DNA from: Spongospora subterranea f. sp. subterranea
Lineage: Eukaryota; Endomyxa: Phytomyxea; Phytomyxea; Plasmodiophorida
DNA: 64,000 nucleotides
Direction: 5' to 3'
Assembly (NCBI GenBank): GCA_049724395.1
Contig: JAUGWO010000224.1
Location: forward strand, 1 to 64,000
Position numbers and translations under genes: made by a program. Every line of letters begins with the position of its first letter. The first letter of the stretch is position 1. Positions 1 to 11,384 of the stretch are shown here, piece by piece. The notes beneath the pieces are model-generated. The model worked only from the letters and a program-made list of their open reading frames with translations. It made no database searches and had not been told where the DNA came from.

Positions 1-1019
1 AACAATCGCACAGATACTATAACTAAGCATATCAATGTAAAGTACCACTACACGCGTGAGCAGGTCAAGGCCAAGCAAGTAGAAGTTCGATACTGCGAGA
101 CCGCGAAGATGGCTGCCGACTTCTTCACGAAACCGACCGGTAAAGTAACCAAGTTTTTATGGTGCCGATCATATTGGGATTAAGGAACTCAATGGAGGGA
201 CGTGCTGGATTAAGGGCTCATTCATACCATAATCCCGGTGTCCACCACGGTCTTGTTCGCTGTCTACGCTGTTATCGTCTATTGTTTGAATAATTACACT
301 ATTTTCCGTGGCAAGATCCTGTTCCTACAGTCTCCAGAGCCTCCATGACGGCGTCACTGGGCACTGGGACCCCTTGTATTGTGTTACAAGTGCCATCATT
401 ATTGGACTTGAATCCCGTTAATGGGAACACCTCCTGACAGATCACGCTTCGTAATTCATTTGAAGATTAAGCGAAGCAATGTTAGTATCGTTGTTGCTGA
501 TTTTTTAGGATTGTTCATAAGCTCACTTCATAGATGGCCGAGGCAATTTTTGGAGCAGCGATTATATCTGGCATTGCGAGTGAGTGGCGTTCATTGTTTC
601 TTATGGTTGGTATCATCACATCGCTGAAGATCGTTGTTTCTGCAGTTGTGGCAGTCGGATCATGCGTTTTTTACAACCGCGTTCAGGATCGAAAACAACG
701 AATCAATGAAGCAAGCGCCGAAAGGTTGTTTACTATGTTGTTCATTCCCCGTTCCAATTTTTTGATTATCGATACAGAGAGTTACGGCGAGCAGACCAGT
801 TATGATAGGTATCTTTACAAGAGAATCTGTTCTGATTGCCCATCTATAGGGTGATACGTATGGCACAATACCTGGACCCTGTTCGCCGGGGGCAGTTAAT
901 CGATCGGTTGTTTCTTCAATGTACGGATTTTGTTTGATATTGTTTATCTGTTTTAACTGTGTTTAGACCAAGCCCCCAGGTCCAGCAGCAGCAGCAGCAG
1001 CAGCAGCGGGCTAGATAAA
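1..1019 (+). mobile_element. Copia-like family B, 3' end fragment (copy 1), fossil
   Basis: The first 170 bases encode the tail of a copia-type RNase H (motifs DVKYHYTREQV and ADFFTKP). This is followed by a long terminal region that recurs at about 1650-2464 and, inverted, at about 7400-7998. A stretch at about 534-854 reads as a short protein with two hydrophobic segments and is kept in all three copies. It may be terminal-repeat sequence rather than a gene. The element is a broken end fragment cut by the window edge; its family differs from the 2465-7394 element. Confidence 0.7.
983..1006. repeat. (CAG)8 microsatellite, copy 1
   Basis: Eight perfect CAG units lie just before an LTR, inside the family B terminal region. 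The same tract occurs at 2428-2451 at the equivalent place in the tandem copy. No coding role is supported. Confidence 0.95.
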
Positions 1020-1169
1020 TGTTAGCGCGGAAGGGCACGGAAGGCGTAGGATCGAGCGTGACGTCATGCAGTGAGGAATGACTCAAGGTTCTTCCCTGAC
1101 GGGACATCCTTGTTCTCAATACAACACAATCTGAATTCATTGCAAATCTCCACGCGCCAATCAGAATCA
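1020..1169 (+). repeat. LTR of copia family A (extra copy)
   Basis: A 150-bp repeat beginning TGTTAGCGCGG and ending AGAATCA. It differs from the LTR at 2465-2614 at one position. It is followed at 1170-1182 by the same primer-binding site and a few bases of gag start, then family B sequence. It is a truncated element or part of the tandem duplication, not a clean solo LTR. Confidence 0.9.
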
Positions 1170-1237
1170 GATTAAGAGTCCCAACTCACCCCGACAACTA
1201 CCACAGCTCACCAATGGACACCGTCGACAACAACAAG

Positions 1238-2464
1238 GTCAACAACCGGCTACGTACTTATGTATGCCGGAGGTCCGATCTCATGGAAGTCAAAATTACA
1301 GAAAATAGTAGGGACATCGTCTGTCACAGCGGAATATCAAGCACAATATGACACTACTCGTGGAGGTTGTGGTACCCCATTCGAAATCCTACTCTGATCA
1401 ATGAAGACAACATGGGGTGTATCGCCATGACCCAGAACAATCGCACAGATGCTCTAACTAAGCATATAGATGTAAAGTACCACTACACGCGTGAGCAGGT
1501 CAAGGCCAAGCAAGTAGAAGTTCGATACTGCGAGACCGCGAAGATGGCTGCCGACTTCTTCACGAAACCGACCAACGTAACCAAGTTTTTATGGTGCCGA
1601 GATCATATTGGGATTAAGGAACTCAATCGAGGGGGCGTGCTGGATTAAGGGCTCATTCATACCATAATCCCGGTGTCCACCACGGTCTTGTTCGCTGTCT
1701 ACGCTGTCTACGCTGTTATCGTCTATTGTTTGAATAATTACACTATTTTCCGTGGCAAGATCCTGTTCCTACAGTCTAGGACCTTTCCATGACGGCGTCA
1801 CTGGGCACTGGGACCCCTTGTATTGTGTTACAAGTGCCATCATTATTGGACTTGAATCCCGTTAATGGGAACACCTCCTGACAGATCACGCTTCTTAATT
1901 CATTTGAAGATTAAGCGAAACAATGTTAGTATCGTTGTTGCTGATTTTTTAGAATTGTTCATAAGCTCACTTCATAGATGGCCGAGGCAATTTTTGGAGC
2001 AGCGATTATATCTGGCATTGCGAGTGAGTGGCGTTCATTGTTTCTTATGGTTGGTATCATCACATCGCTGAAGATCGTTGTTTCTGCAGTTGTGGCAGTC
2101 GGATCATGCGTTTTTTACAACCGCGTTCAGGATCGAAAACAACGAATCAATGAAGCAAGCGCCGAAAGGTTGTTTACTATGTTGTTCATTCCCCGTTCCA
2201 ATTTTTTGATTATCGATACAGAGAGTTACGGCGAGCAGACCAGTTATGATAGGTATCTTTACAAGAGAATCTGTTCTGATTGCCCATCTATAGGGTGATA
2301 CGTATGGCACAATACCTGGACCCTGTTCGCCGGGGGCAGTTAATCGATCGGTTGTTTCTTCAATGTACGGATTTTGTTTAATATTGTTTATCTGTTTTAA
2401 CTGTGTTTAGACCAAGCCCCCCAGGTCCAGCAGCAGCAGCAGCAGCAGCAGCGGGCTAGATAAA
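1238..2464 (+). mobile_element. Copia-like family B, RNase H end and terminal region (copy 2), fossil
   Basis: About 1240-1650 encodes the C-terminal part of a copia-type RNase H (motifs GGPISWKSKL, VTAEYQA, ADFFTKP). About 1650-2464 is the downstream terminal region shared with 1-1019. Only the 3' end of the element is present, and it is broken. The intact-looking copia element at 2465 is inserted in its terminal region, since ATAAA precedes 2465 and recurs after 7394. Confidence 0.75.
2428..2451. repeat. (CAG)8 microsatellite, copy 2
   Basis: Second copy of the CAG tract of 983-1006, 13 bases before the 5' LTR of the copia element. Confidence 0.95.
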
Positions 2465-2614
2465 TGTTAGCGCGGAAGGGCACGGAAGGCGTAGGATCGA
2501 GCGTGACGTCATGCAGTGAGGAATGACTCAAGGTTCTTCCCTGACGGGACATCCTTGTTCTCAATACAACACAATCTGAATTCATTGCTAATCTCCACGC
2601 GCCAATCAGAATCA
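2465..2614 (+). repeat. 5' LTR of copia family A
   Basis: 150 bp, TG...CA ends, preceded by ATAAA. Nearly identical to 7245-7394 and 1020-1169. Confidence 0.93.
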
Positions 2615-2627
2615 GATTAAGAGTCCC
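2615..2627 (+). promoter_or_regulatory. Primer-binding site complementary to tRNA-Lys(CUU) anticodon arm
   Basis: GATTAAGAGTCCC directly abuts the 5' LTR. Its complement GGGACTCTTAATC is the anticodon stem-loop of eukaryotic tRNA-Lys(CUU). Priming from an internal half-tRNA site rather than the tRNA 3' end is known for copia-type elements. The same 13-mer follows the LTR at 1170 and recurs at 10001. Confidence 0.75.
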
Positions 2628-5600
2628 AACTCACCCCGACAACTACCACAGCTCACCAATGGACACCGTCGACAACAACACCACCACATCCTCGTCGTCA
2701 AACAGTGGCAGCAACAATGGCAGCCAGAGCCTGTCGATAGGGTTCAAACTGAGCGGCCGCGGTATCTACACCTCGTGGCGATTCGCCATGATGACGCTAT
2801 TGACAGCCCTCGGACTGGACGCTTACGTGGACAAGAAAAAGAAGTCTCTTGCAACAGATGCCATGAAGAAAGCCAAAACTATGTTGGCAATCACGCGGAA
2901 TGTTGAGATGAATCAACTCACGTTAGTCAAGAGTTTTGTAAATGATCCTGCAGGAGCCTGGGAGGCGCTGTCGAAGGAGTATGCAGGATCAACAAATCAG
3001 GACATGGCAACATTGCTGATTGAGCTCTTTGGCAAGAGGCTGAAGGAGAATCCAGCCGTGGAGGACGCAAAGACCCACTTTGAGTCAATGGCAGACCTGA
3101 ACTTGCGCCTGAAGGAGATCGAGGTGGATCGCACACTTCCAGATGTGGTCATCGCTGTTCTCATGTGTATGTCATTACCGAATGACATGGAACAAATTCG
3201 TTACAAACGTCTGTCGGGACCTGCTACCGATCTGACTCCAAGCAACATTCGCGATGATGTCATCTCGCTATTACGTCGAATGGCAGTAACGGAGAAAGTG
3301 TCGGGCATGGATAACGGATATGCGATGCAGACGAACGTCGCTGGAGGACGACGAGGAAGAGTCAAAAAGGGGGGATTCAGAGGCAACTGCTATAAGTGCG
3401 GGAGAATTGGTCATCGTGCGGCAGAGTGCAAAAATGGTGGAATTGGCACCGATGGTGGAGGTGCGCATTTTGCAATGATGACAATGGCGCTGTCGAGCGG
3501 AGAGAATCCAAGGAAGGGTGTGAGAGATTGGGTGATGGATGGAGCGATGTCGTGTGGCCACATTTCAAGATGCCGAGAGCACTTCAGGAACCTTGAAATG
3601 TTCGAAGAGAACGAGCGGCCAACAATCGGTGGAGTAGGTGGAGATCGCATTAAGGTTCACGGGCGCGGAGAGATTGTGCTGCACACGGCGTCGGGAACCT
3701 ATGTCACGATCACAGCTGGGTTTGCCCCCGATGCGGTCGCGAACTTGTTCGCGATCAGGGCGGCACTCTCAAAGCTAGGAGATGGCGCGGAACACCGGGA
3801 GACCACCAGATCATCAAAGATAGTTCATCAGGATGGTAAGGTTCTGATGACCGGATCAGTACGGGGAGGATTGCTTTACGTGGACTTGCACAGTCAGCAG
3901 GATTTTTGCTGAGGGGGCGGCCTTGGTCTCCCCCAGCAAATTTCCAAGCCAAGGCAAAGAAATCCCTATTGAGCTCGCACATGAGCGATTGTGCGACCTC
4001 AGTATCCAAACACTATCAAGGATGAACCGTCACCAGACAGTTGACGGTCTACGATTACGGGTCAAAGACCATGCGGTCAGATGCAAATGCAGAATTTGTA
4101 TCGAAGCCAACCTGAAAACATCGCCTGCTCCAAAGCACCGTACTCGAAATGTACGACCAGCTCAAGTGATCGGCGCCGATTTGCAATCGTTTCCGATCAA
4201 GAGTCACGACGGTAAACGATATATGGGCATTTGGGTTGATCATGCTTCAGGATTCGCGGCGACTGTGAATATGGAAAGGAAGTCAGAAAATGAACGCCAC
4301 ACGGTGCCAATCCTCAGAAGGTTCGAACGTCTATCTGGTCAAACCGTGGAAGTGTTTCGAGCGGATCAAGGAGGAGAATTTATTCGGAACCAAGGCCGGT
4401 ACACAGCTGGAATCCATCAGGAATATTCAAATACTCGCATGGCCTTTCAGAATGGACTTCCTGAGGTGATAGGTGGCAAGATAGTGGCCATGATCAGGGC
4501 GTGTTTAGTGAGATCTGGAGCACCAGAGTCACTATGGACGAATGCTGCAGTAAACGCCACATGGGTCCACAATCGAGTGCCCTTGGATCGACATAATGGG
4601 AAGACGACGCCATTTGAAGTATTGACGGGCCAACGTCCCAATCTTTCGCGGGCGAGAGTCTGGGGCTGCGAGGCCTGGGTGCTGTTTCGCCGCTCAAAGA
4701 AGGAGAAATTGAAACCCAAGGCTGCACGGGCGGTACTACTGGGGGTGTCGATTTCGAAGCAAGCATGGGTGTTCCTGGTCTGGGAGACGAAAAAGGTCAT
4801 TGAATCGAGAAACGCCTACTTTATGAGTCAGTATTCCCATTCAAGGATGAAGCGCCTGCAACGGACGTTGAGAAGAGGGCGGCTGTTGTCGGAGACATGT
4901 TCGACGTTGACGTTGTCGATGACGATTTATGCGAAGATGACGATGGACACGCAGCTCAGGGCGGCGATGATGGTGGAGCTGCGGCCCATCATCAGAAGAA
5001 TGAAGATGGCGATGCTGGTGGAGTCAAAGATCTTCGCCAACATGGAGACGCCCACCCAGTCGATCAATTAGTGCTGCGACGATCAGGTCGGATTAACAAC
5101 CCACCGAATCGATTTGCTGAAGTTGATTACGACGGGATGGCCCGTATTGCGCGACACTGTAGCGCCAGTCAGCGCTGTCACCGTGGCGCATGTTTATGGA
5201 GCTTTTTTCCGGTGTAATAAACCAGTCTAGTTTTTTTTCGTCGTCGTCGTACCCGTCGTTTAGCGGTTGTCGGGGATCGGTGTCCCCGATAGTTGCCGGG
5301 CGCAATAGACGCGCAGCATGTGGCAGGAACGCGATTACTTGCCAGGAGGGCGACAACGCGGACACGAGTGGAACCGGGGGACATGACCCGTTGGTGGCGG
5401 ACGCGCCACAGGACGCAAGCGTCGAGAATGTCAACGCCGAAGCAGACGAGCCTAGTTCGACTGAGAAGGAGATAGAAGTTGAAGACGACATCTTCTATGA
5501 TACTCAAGAACATAATGTAACCGGAGGCTGGATGTGTTATTGTTCGGTCGCCGAGGCAGACAACGGATTGTTTGCCCTACTGACGGGAGAAGTCCCTGAA

Positions 5601-7244
5601 GTGCGTTCTGATCCACAATCGGAAGCAGAAGCGCGTGCCAGTGAAGACTGGCCTCACTGGCATAACGGTGAAACTGAGGAGGTGAACGCAATTATCGAGA
5701 ATGACGCCATGGAAGTTGTCGATCTACCGACTGATGCGACTGTACTTCCGGCGAAATTCGTGTACACCGGAAAGCGGAATGAGCACGGCGAGTGTGTGCG
5801 ATGGAAGGCGAGATTTGTTCCACTCGGCTGTTGCGACCCTTGGAAGACGTGGAAGGAGACCTTCGCACCGACCCTGCGATATGCGACGTTAAGGGTTATC
5901 ATTCGACTGGCAGCGATGTTCGGTGCGGTCATTCATCAGATGGATGTAAAGACCGCATTCCTGAACGGGGTCTTAGAAACTCCGGTCTATTGCGAACAAC
6001 CTAAGGGATTTGAACAAGGTGATCGTGGAAAGAAAGTGTGGCGTCTGAAGAAAGCGTTATACGGACTAGTGGAGGCACCCCGAATTTGGTATGAAACGCT
6101 GAACAAGGTGTTGGCAGCGTTCGGGTTCAAACGGACAACAAGCGACCCATGCCTCTATGTGTTGCGGCGAGAGGTTCACATTGTGATCCTAGGAGTGTTC
6201 GTGGACGATTTACTTATATTCGGGACAAGGGCTGAAATGGTTCAGGAGGTGAAGACAATGTTGTCCAAGCGATTCAAGACGAAGGATCTGGGGCCTGCAC
6301 GCTGGGTTCTGGGAATGCGGTTGATGCAGACAGCATCAGCGTATGTTCTGGACCAGACGCAATACCTGCGAGACGTGCTGGCGCGGTTCCGAGCTCACGT
6401 CAAGCATGCTTCGAAGCGCGCGCGAGCGCCGACAACTCCGCTGCCTGCCAAGATGCGGATCAATCGAGGAAAAGAGGATGATCAGGCAACGAATATGCCA
6501 TACCGGGAACTTCTCGGATGTATCGGACACCTGGCAATTGGAACAAGAATTGATATTGCTTTTCCAGTTAGTTTATTGTCACGATTCGTGGCGCTGCCGA
6601 CTCAGGAGCACTGGGATGCTGCGGTGCACGTATTACGATATCTAGCCAAGAATGATCAGTACGGTCTTGTCTTCAAGAAGAGTGAGAAGAGAGACAGATT
6701 CGACACGCAATTGATGAATGACGCGCGGACAAGCGAACCAAGTTGTGCCGTTGATTCTGACTTCGCCAATGATCCAGACACGCTCAAATCGGTGGGTGGA
6801 CAGCTGGTAATGTTGAATGGCACAGCCGTATCGTGGAGATCCAAGCTGATGAGCTTGGTCGCGACATCGACGTGCCATGCAGAGTACATTGCCGTTTGCG
6901 AGGGTGCACGGGAAGTGGTGTGGCTGAGGATGTTGTTGGGTGAAATAGGGTTCAGACTGAAGTTTCCGAGCAAGGTATTGGAGGACAATGCTGCGGCGAA
7001 GGCAACTGCCGAGACAGTTGGAGTGACGGATGCGAACAAGCATATTCGTGTTAAGTGGCATTATGTGCGTCAATGTGTGGAGGACGGGACTGTGAAGATT
7101 ATGACAGTGTCAAGTCAGCAGAACCCAGGGGATGCACTGACGAAGGCGCCTTCTGTGAAATCCCTGCAAGTGATGATGGACACTGCAGGACTGCGACACC
7201 TGTTGATGTATACGGAGCATGACGGTCCCACCGATCAGGGCGGC

Positions 7245-7394
7245 TGTTAGCGCGGAAGGGCACGGAAGGCGTAGGATCGAGCGTGACGTCATGCAGTGAG
7301 GAATGACTCAAGGTTTTTCCCTGACGGGACATCCTTGTTCTCAATTCAACACAATCTGAATTCATTGCTAATCTCCACGCGCCAATCAGAATCA
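7245..7394 (+). repeat. 3' LTR of copia family A
   Basis: 150 bp, two differences from the 5' LTR, followed immediately by the target duplication ATAAA (7395-7399). Confidence 0.93.
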
Positions 7395-7399
7395 ATAAA

Positions 7400-7998
7400 C
7401 ACTTCGACAATCGTGATCGGCTTAGTGGATTGTGTTGACCTATTCTAACTAACTGGTCTGTTCGCATACTCTCTGTATCGATAATAAAAAAATTGGAACG
7501 GGGAATGAACAACATAGTAAACAACCTTTCGTCGCTTGCTTCTTTGATTCTTTGTTGCCGATCCTTAACGCGGTTGTAGAAAACACTGCCACAACTGCAG
7601 AAACAACGATCTTCAGCGATGTGATGATACAAACCATAATGCCAGTTATGAGCGCTCCTCCAAGAATTGCCTCGGCCATCTATGAAGTGAGCTTTTGAAT
7701 AATTCTAAAAATCAGCAACAACGATACTAACATGGTTTCGCTTAATCTTCAAATGAATTAAGAAGCGTGATCTGTCAGGAGGTGTTCCCATTAACGGGAT
7801 TCAAGTCCAATAATGATGGGACTTGTATCCGCGACAACATGAATTCGTCTGCCCGTTGGCCGCGACGCCCGTATATCCTAACATCGGGGTTTTAGGTGCT
7901 TCTGTTCTTTATTATGATTGGGTAACACATTACAAGGGGTCCCAGTGCCCAGTAGACGCCGTCATGGAAAGGTCCTAGACTGTAGGAACAGGATCTTG
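7400..7998 (-). mobile_element. Copia-like family B terminal region, inverted fragment, fossil
   Basis: The reverse complement matches about 1758-2260 (from the tract CAAGATCCTGTTCCTAC to GATACAGAGAG). It carries roughly 110 bp of extra sequence around 7820-7925. It is a broken terminal fragment in the opposite orientation to the copies left of the copia element, so the nest was rearranged before or during insertion. Confidence 0.75.
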
Positions 7999-8521
7999 TA
8001 ATGTGCGACCGACCGGTTTCCTGAGTGGGCGATGATGATCCGTTTGGTATTCCAAATATAAACCAAGGTTTTCGGTCAAAGTTTAAATTTACACCCACCT
8101 TTGTCTTTTCAAGTTGAAACTTTGACCACATACGTCAATGAATATACTGATAATATATATCCTATTTGCATCGACTACTTTTGAATTCCTTTATCTTTTG
8201 TATATTTATATTTACATTCGCCTTTTCTCTTGACCAAACTTGAGAACAATTCGTTTCTCTTTGACTGGACTCCTTGAGTCTAAATTAACTCGCATGAACT
8301 ACCTTTTTTGATAACGTACAGACACATCAAAGTTAAGAGAATTGTACGAGAATGTATTGGCTATCGTGGCCACACCCGTACTGGGTGCTGGTTTCAGTCT
8401 GGAGCATGCGCTCACAGTTCAATTCGACTTTAACACGGCGAATGGCCACAATTGTCATGGAAGTGCCCAGGCAACAGTTCTTCGTGTGCAGCGTCGCGTA
8501 GCATTATATGGGTTCCATGAT
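7999..8521. other. No gene recognised
   Basis: AT-rich intergenic sequence between the retroelement nest and the terminal-repeat fragment at 8522. I see no coding or structural signal. Confidence 0.5.
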
Positions 8522-8650
8522 TTTGGTGTGTACACACCAAACACACACCAATGCGATTGGATTAATAGGAAAACACCAAAATCAGGAAAACACCAAAATC
8601 AGGAAACACACACCAAAATCAGGAAAATACACACGAAGCTTATTGCGCAT
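8522..8650 (+). repeat. Transposon terminal repeat with CACCAAAATCAGGAA minisatellite, left copy
   Basis: Opens with the perfect palindrome TTTGGTGTGTACACACCAAA and continues with three copies of a unit containing CACCAAAATCAGGAA. It ends at TTGCGCATGGGT. The inverted counterpart lies at about 11250-11320 and shares TGTGTAC, the CACCAAA unit and GCGCATGGGT. The two could be terminal inverted repeats of an element of about 2.8 kb, now filled with other debris, or two separate fragments. Confidence 0.55.
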
Positions 8651-8957
8651 GGGTATCAGATCTGGTAGGTTAATCAGTACACAAGATCATGATCATGATA
8701 TTCTCATGGGTATTTCGTCAATTTATACTACTAGGTAGTGTGTCATTATGAAATGCCAATGCTAATCCGTTGGAGAGCCTGATAATCCATGTTTATCGAG
8801 CCTTAATGCGAATGGTGGAGGATCCAAAAGATGTCAATGTATCAGAGATGGTTGCTGTTCTCAACGCGGACACTTTTCGGAAGATCTGCTTCCGACAAGT
8901 CGCCCCATGCAACAACAATTGTTTGATACTTGAGAAGATGTCACTTCACCTGGACTA

Positions 8958-9180
8958 TCACGTCTACAGGAGTCGTTGCCTCAACCAGACGATCACAGAA
9001 TGACACAGATTCCGTGATTCACTCGACCTTGACAATTTCCCATCAATTAGATCCCAAATCATCGTCTTCACGTATGCTGGAGTGGTTGTCTCAATCAAGA
9101 GGTGACAGAACGACACGGTCGGCTTAAAATACTCGCCGTTGACGATTTGCATTCCATTTAGATGCCATGACGAATCATGA
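8958..9180. repeat. Diverged direct repeat, two units of about 110 bp
   Basis: The pattern GGAGT(C/G)GTTG(C/T)CTCAA(C/T)CA, GACAGA or CACAGAA(T/C)GACAC, then GTTGACGATTTGCATTCC or its diverged form, occurs twice in succession. It abuts the transposon fragment at 9150-9480. No coding function is evident. Confidence 0.45.
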
Positions 9181-9480
9181 GTTCGACGTCAGCCAACCAT
9201 TCATTGGAACGCTGCAGCGTTGTCGGAGCAATACAGCGAATCAGGCCACGCCGTTTGATCCATCTCTGCACGGTGCGAACACTGGCAATAATCTGACGAT
9301 GTTCGCGAGGCCGTCGAACTATTTCGTCGCTGGATTCACCGGTACTCTAGCCGCTGCCTGCAAAAAATTACATCGTCAATGCCACAGTCAATGCGATTAA
9401 CCATTACGGGCTGCTGAGATTCGAATTTGGTCAGGCGGAGCGATGATACCTCTTATTGTTAGTTGACAACCTTGTCCAAA
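9150..9480 (-). mobile_element. IS630/mariner-type transposon, 5' fragment
   Basis: The reverse complement matches 14898-15260 closely, covering the start of the helix-turn-helix part of the transposase (motif VRTVQRWIKRRGLIR in the other copy). Homology stops abruptly at 9480, so only the first 330 bp remain. The copy is dead. Confidence 0.75.
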
Positions 9481-10000
9481 GAATCAAGCCATGAAAATCG
9501 CTCCACAGAAGTGTGAGTTGTTTGAAAACATTGTGGCCGCTAGAAAATATTCATCATCACCGAATGCAAGAACGTTAGGCATATCCACAAGATTGTAAGC
9601 ACCCAGACGCATTGGACGGCCAGTATCAATGGAGCCTTTTCTATCGTATTACGATGAACTAATATTTCGCCCCTTCACTCCCAAACAGGTTCTGATTGAG
9701 CAATTTGGCCAGAGTTGTCGATCCATTCGTCTCGTTGTCTCCTATCTGTCTCAACTACACACCCAGAGGCACTTGTTGTTATGAACAGTAATACCAGACT
9801 TTAGATTGTTGTGCCCATACACAATCATTGCCCAGCCAACCACCGCGGTATCCTTTGCAGTAAAACCTACAGCAATTTGGGTTACGTAGGTGACATCTGT
9901 CAAATTACCAAGAACCGATTTACATTCCTCAGCCCCATGATCTCACAACTCGCAGTGTTCCGTATGGTTAAACTCACTTCCTATTGAGCTCTATTTGATA
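9481..10000. other. No gene recognised; possible LTR-like sequence at the right end
   Basis: No coding signal. The last part lies directly upstream of a primer-site 13-mer at 10001 and could include an LTR of a related copia element. I found no second copy to confirm this. Confidence 0.35.
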
Positions 10001-11020
10001 GATTAAGAGTCCCGCCTTATGCGCGATGGCGCTACAGCCAGAGGAAAGCACCACCGCAGGCCATCATCGATCATGAGGAATGAGGAACCCTGGTATGGTC
10101 GACGCTGAAATCGATGCTGAGATCGCGCGGGCCGAACGACAGCTCAAACTCATGAGACTGAAAGAACTGCAACAACATATCGGTCGAAGGCATCACAAGC
10201 CATAATCACGACTCCGACCGTCTTTCGATCCGGAAGTTCGACCGGGAAAGATATAAAATTCCCATTTTTGGATCAAGAATGCTGCAATATACCTCCATAT
10301 GAAGGGGCTTGAAAATGTGGTTGGTATCGACCAGAACGGGTCACCATCAGACGTTGCCACTAAAATACTAGCACAAGAAGATCTACGCGCGTTATCGCTA
10401 ATTAGGTTAAATTCGATTACAGATGATGTTGCCCGCATTGCAAACGTGTACAAGTGTTCAACTTCAGCTGTGGCACAAGACTTATCATCGGACTACCCGT
10501 TCAGTATTGACACAGGCCATCCAAGAACTAATATCGATCAAGCAGAGCAACGATGAACCCACTAGACCTTTCGCATCGAGAATGTCTAGTGCTGTTGCTC
10601 GCGTACGCAAAACGATTCCAGAGCATATTTTCAAAGTCTCGGTAAGTGAGCGAGTGTTGTATAAGCTTTTCCAATATCGGCGCGCTAATCGCAGGTTTTT
10701 ACCTTCGCTTAAGGACCGGGGCAACGTATTGAATGGCTTCGTCTTCCTTCACGCCGCATAGCGACATCGATATCTTGAAGGACTTTCCATTCACAGCGTT
10801 TCGATCACCTTCGTGGGTCGCATGCAATACCAGGTTCACCCGCGGTCAAGCAAGACTTGGTTGCCAACCGCATCACCAACGCCGCAAAGAACTGGTCCCA
10901 ATGCAGTCCATTTGACGGAAATATGGGTGTCCAAGGGTTCAACCCAGGACGAGCGGGAAGAGGTACATATCTGGTCTGTTGCACAAAGAGCCGGAAATGA
11001 AAGATCCGATCCCTAATAAA
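10001..11020 (+). mobile_element. Copia-type gag fossil with tRNA-Lys primer site
   Basis: Starts with the same GATTAAGAGTCCC primer site as the 2465 element, followed after about 90 bases by gag-like coding. Motifs such as LRALSLIRLNSITDDV and ELISIKQSNDEPTRPF resemble the helical capsid region of copia gag. No pol follows. The fragment is old and broken, with a few interruptions. The family is related to, but clearly different in sequence from, the element at 2465. Confidence 0.5.
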
Positions 11021-11249
11021 TAAAAATCAATCTCAAATCGTGAACGCCACAGCCACAAAGGAAGATCTACTTCATTCCTCTCGTCGTTTGTTAAAGCCTT
11101 GGCGAGACATATATCCGTTGAGTTAATTGAATTGCATTGACCCATTTTTTTTTGCTAACGTTGGTGATGCGATTGATAACAAGTAGGTTTTGTTCATTGA
11201 AAAGTAAATCAGCCTGCGACCTTGGAAAAACGATAATCCGATGATTATC

Positions 11250-11320
11250 ACCCATGCGCAAGAGCTTGGTGTGTGTTTTCCTGATTTTGGTGTGTTTGGT
11301 GTTGTACACACATTTTTTAT
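11250..11320 (-). repeat. Transposon terminal repeat, right inverted copy
   Basis: The reverse complement of this stretch carries TGTGTACAACACCAAACAC, one CACCAAAATCAGGAA unit and CTTGCGCATGGGT, matching 8522-8650 in inverted orientation. The minisatellite is shorter here than on the left. Confidence 0.55.
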
Positions 11321-11384
11321 TTTTGTTGCCTTGTTTCCCCTTTTTACGTCGAGGAGTAGGTTTCTGGTGAAAAACACAGTTTTG

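Larger units (their letters stand above)
1..2585. repeat. Tandem duplication of about 1.4 kb
   Basis: Bases 1 to about 1230 match about 1436-2680 almost base for base, with small length differences. Both copies carry the same RNase H end, the same family B terminal region, the same (CAG)8 tract and the same 150-bp LTR of the other copia family followed by its primer site. The junction near 1231 leads straight back into RNase H sequence of family B. This could be an unequal-exchange duplication or an assembly duplication. Confidence 0.85.
2465..7394 (+). mobile_element. Ty1/copia LTR retrotransposon, family A, near full length, broken
   Basis: The element has 150-bp LTRs at both ends and a 5-bp target duplication ATAAA at 2460-2464 and 7395-7399. 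In order it carries a primer site (2615-2627) and gag with a CCHC zinc knuckle (CYKCGRIGHRAAEC, about 3390-3430). It then carries protease and integrase (about 3900-4850), reverse transcriptase (about 5700-6550, motifs MDVKTAFLNG and FVDDLLI) and RNase H (about 6740-7150). The order integrase before reverse transcriptase is the copia hallmark. The LTRs differ at 2 of 150 positions, so the insertion is young. The coding region is interrupted about twice, so this copy looks broken. The LTRs are short for the family. Confidence 0.93.

Noticed and set aside
916-1140. Minus-strand frame with a run of cysteines over the CAG tract
   Set aside because: It is only the antisense reading of the (CAG)8 repeat inside an LTR region; no start or family support.
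2615-2627. tRNA gene at the primer site
   Set aside because: Only 13 bases of tRNA complement are present; there is no cloverleaf.
7099-7632. Long minus-strand frame across the end of the copia element
   Set aside because: It runs antisense through pol and the 3' LTR into the inverted family B fragment; composed of retroelement ends, not a gene.
8522-8650. CRISPR-like array from the CACCAAAATCAGGAA units
   Set aside because: Only three imperfect units without unique spacers, in a eukaryotic transposon end.
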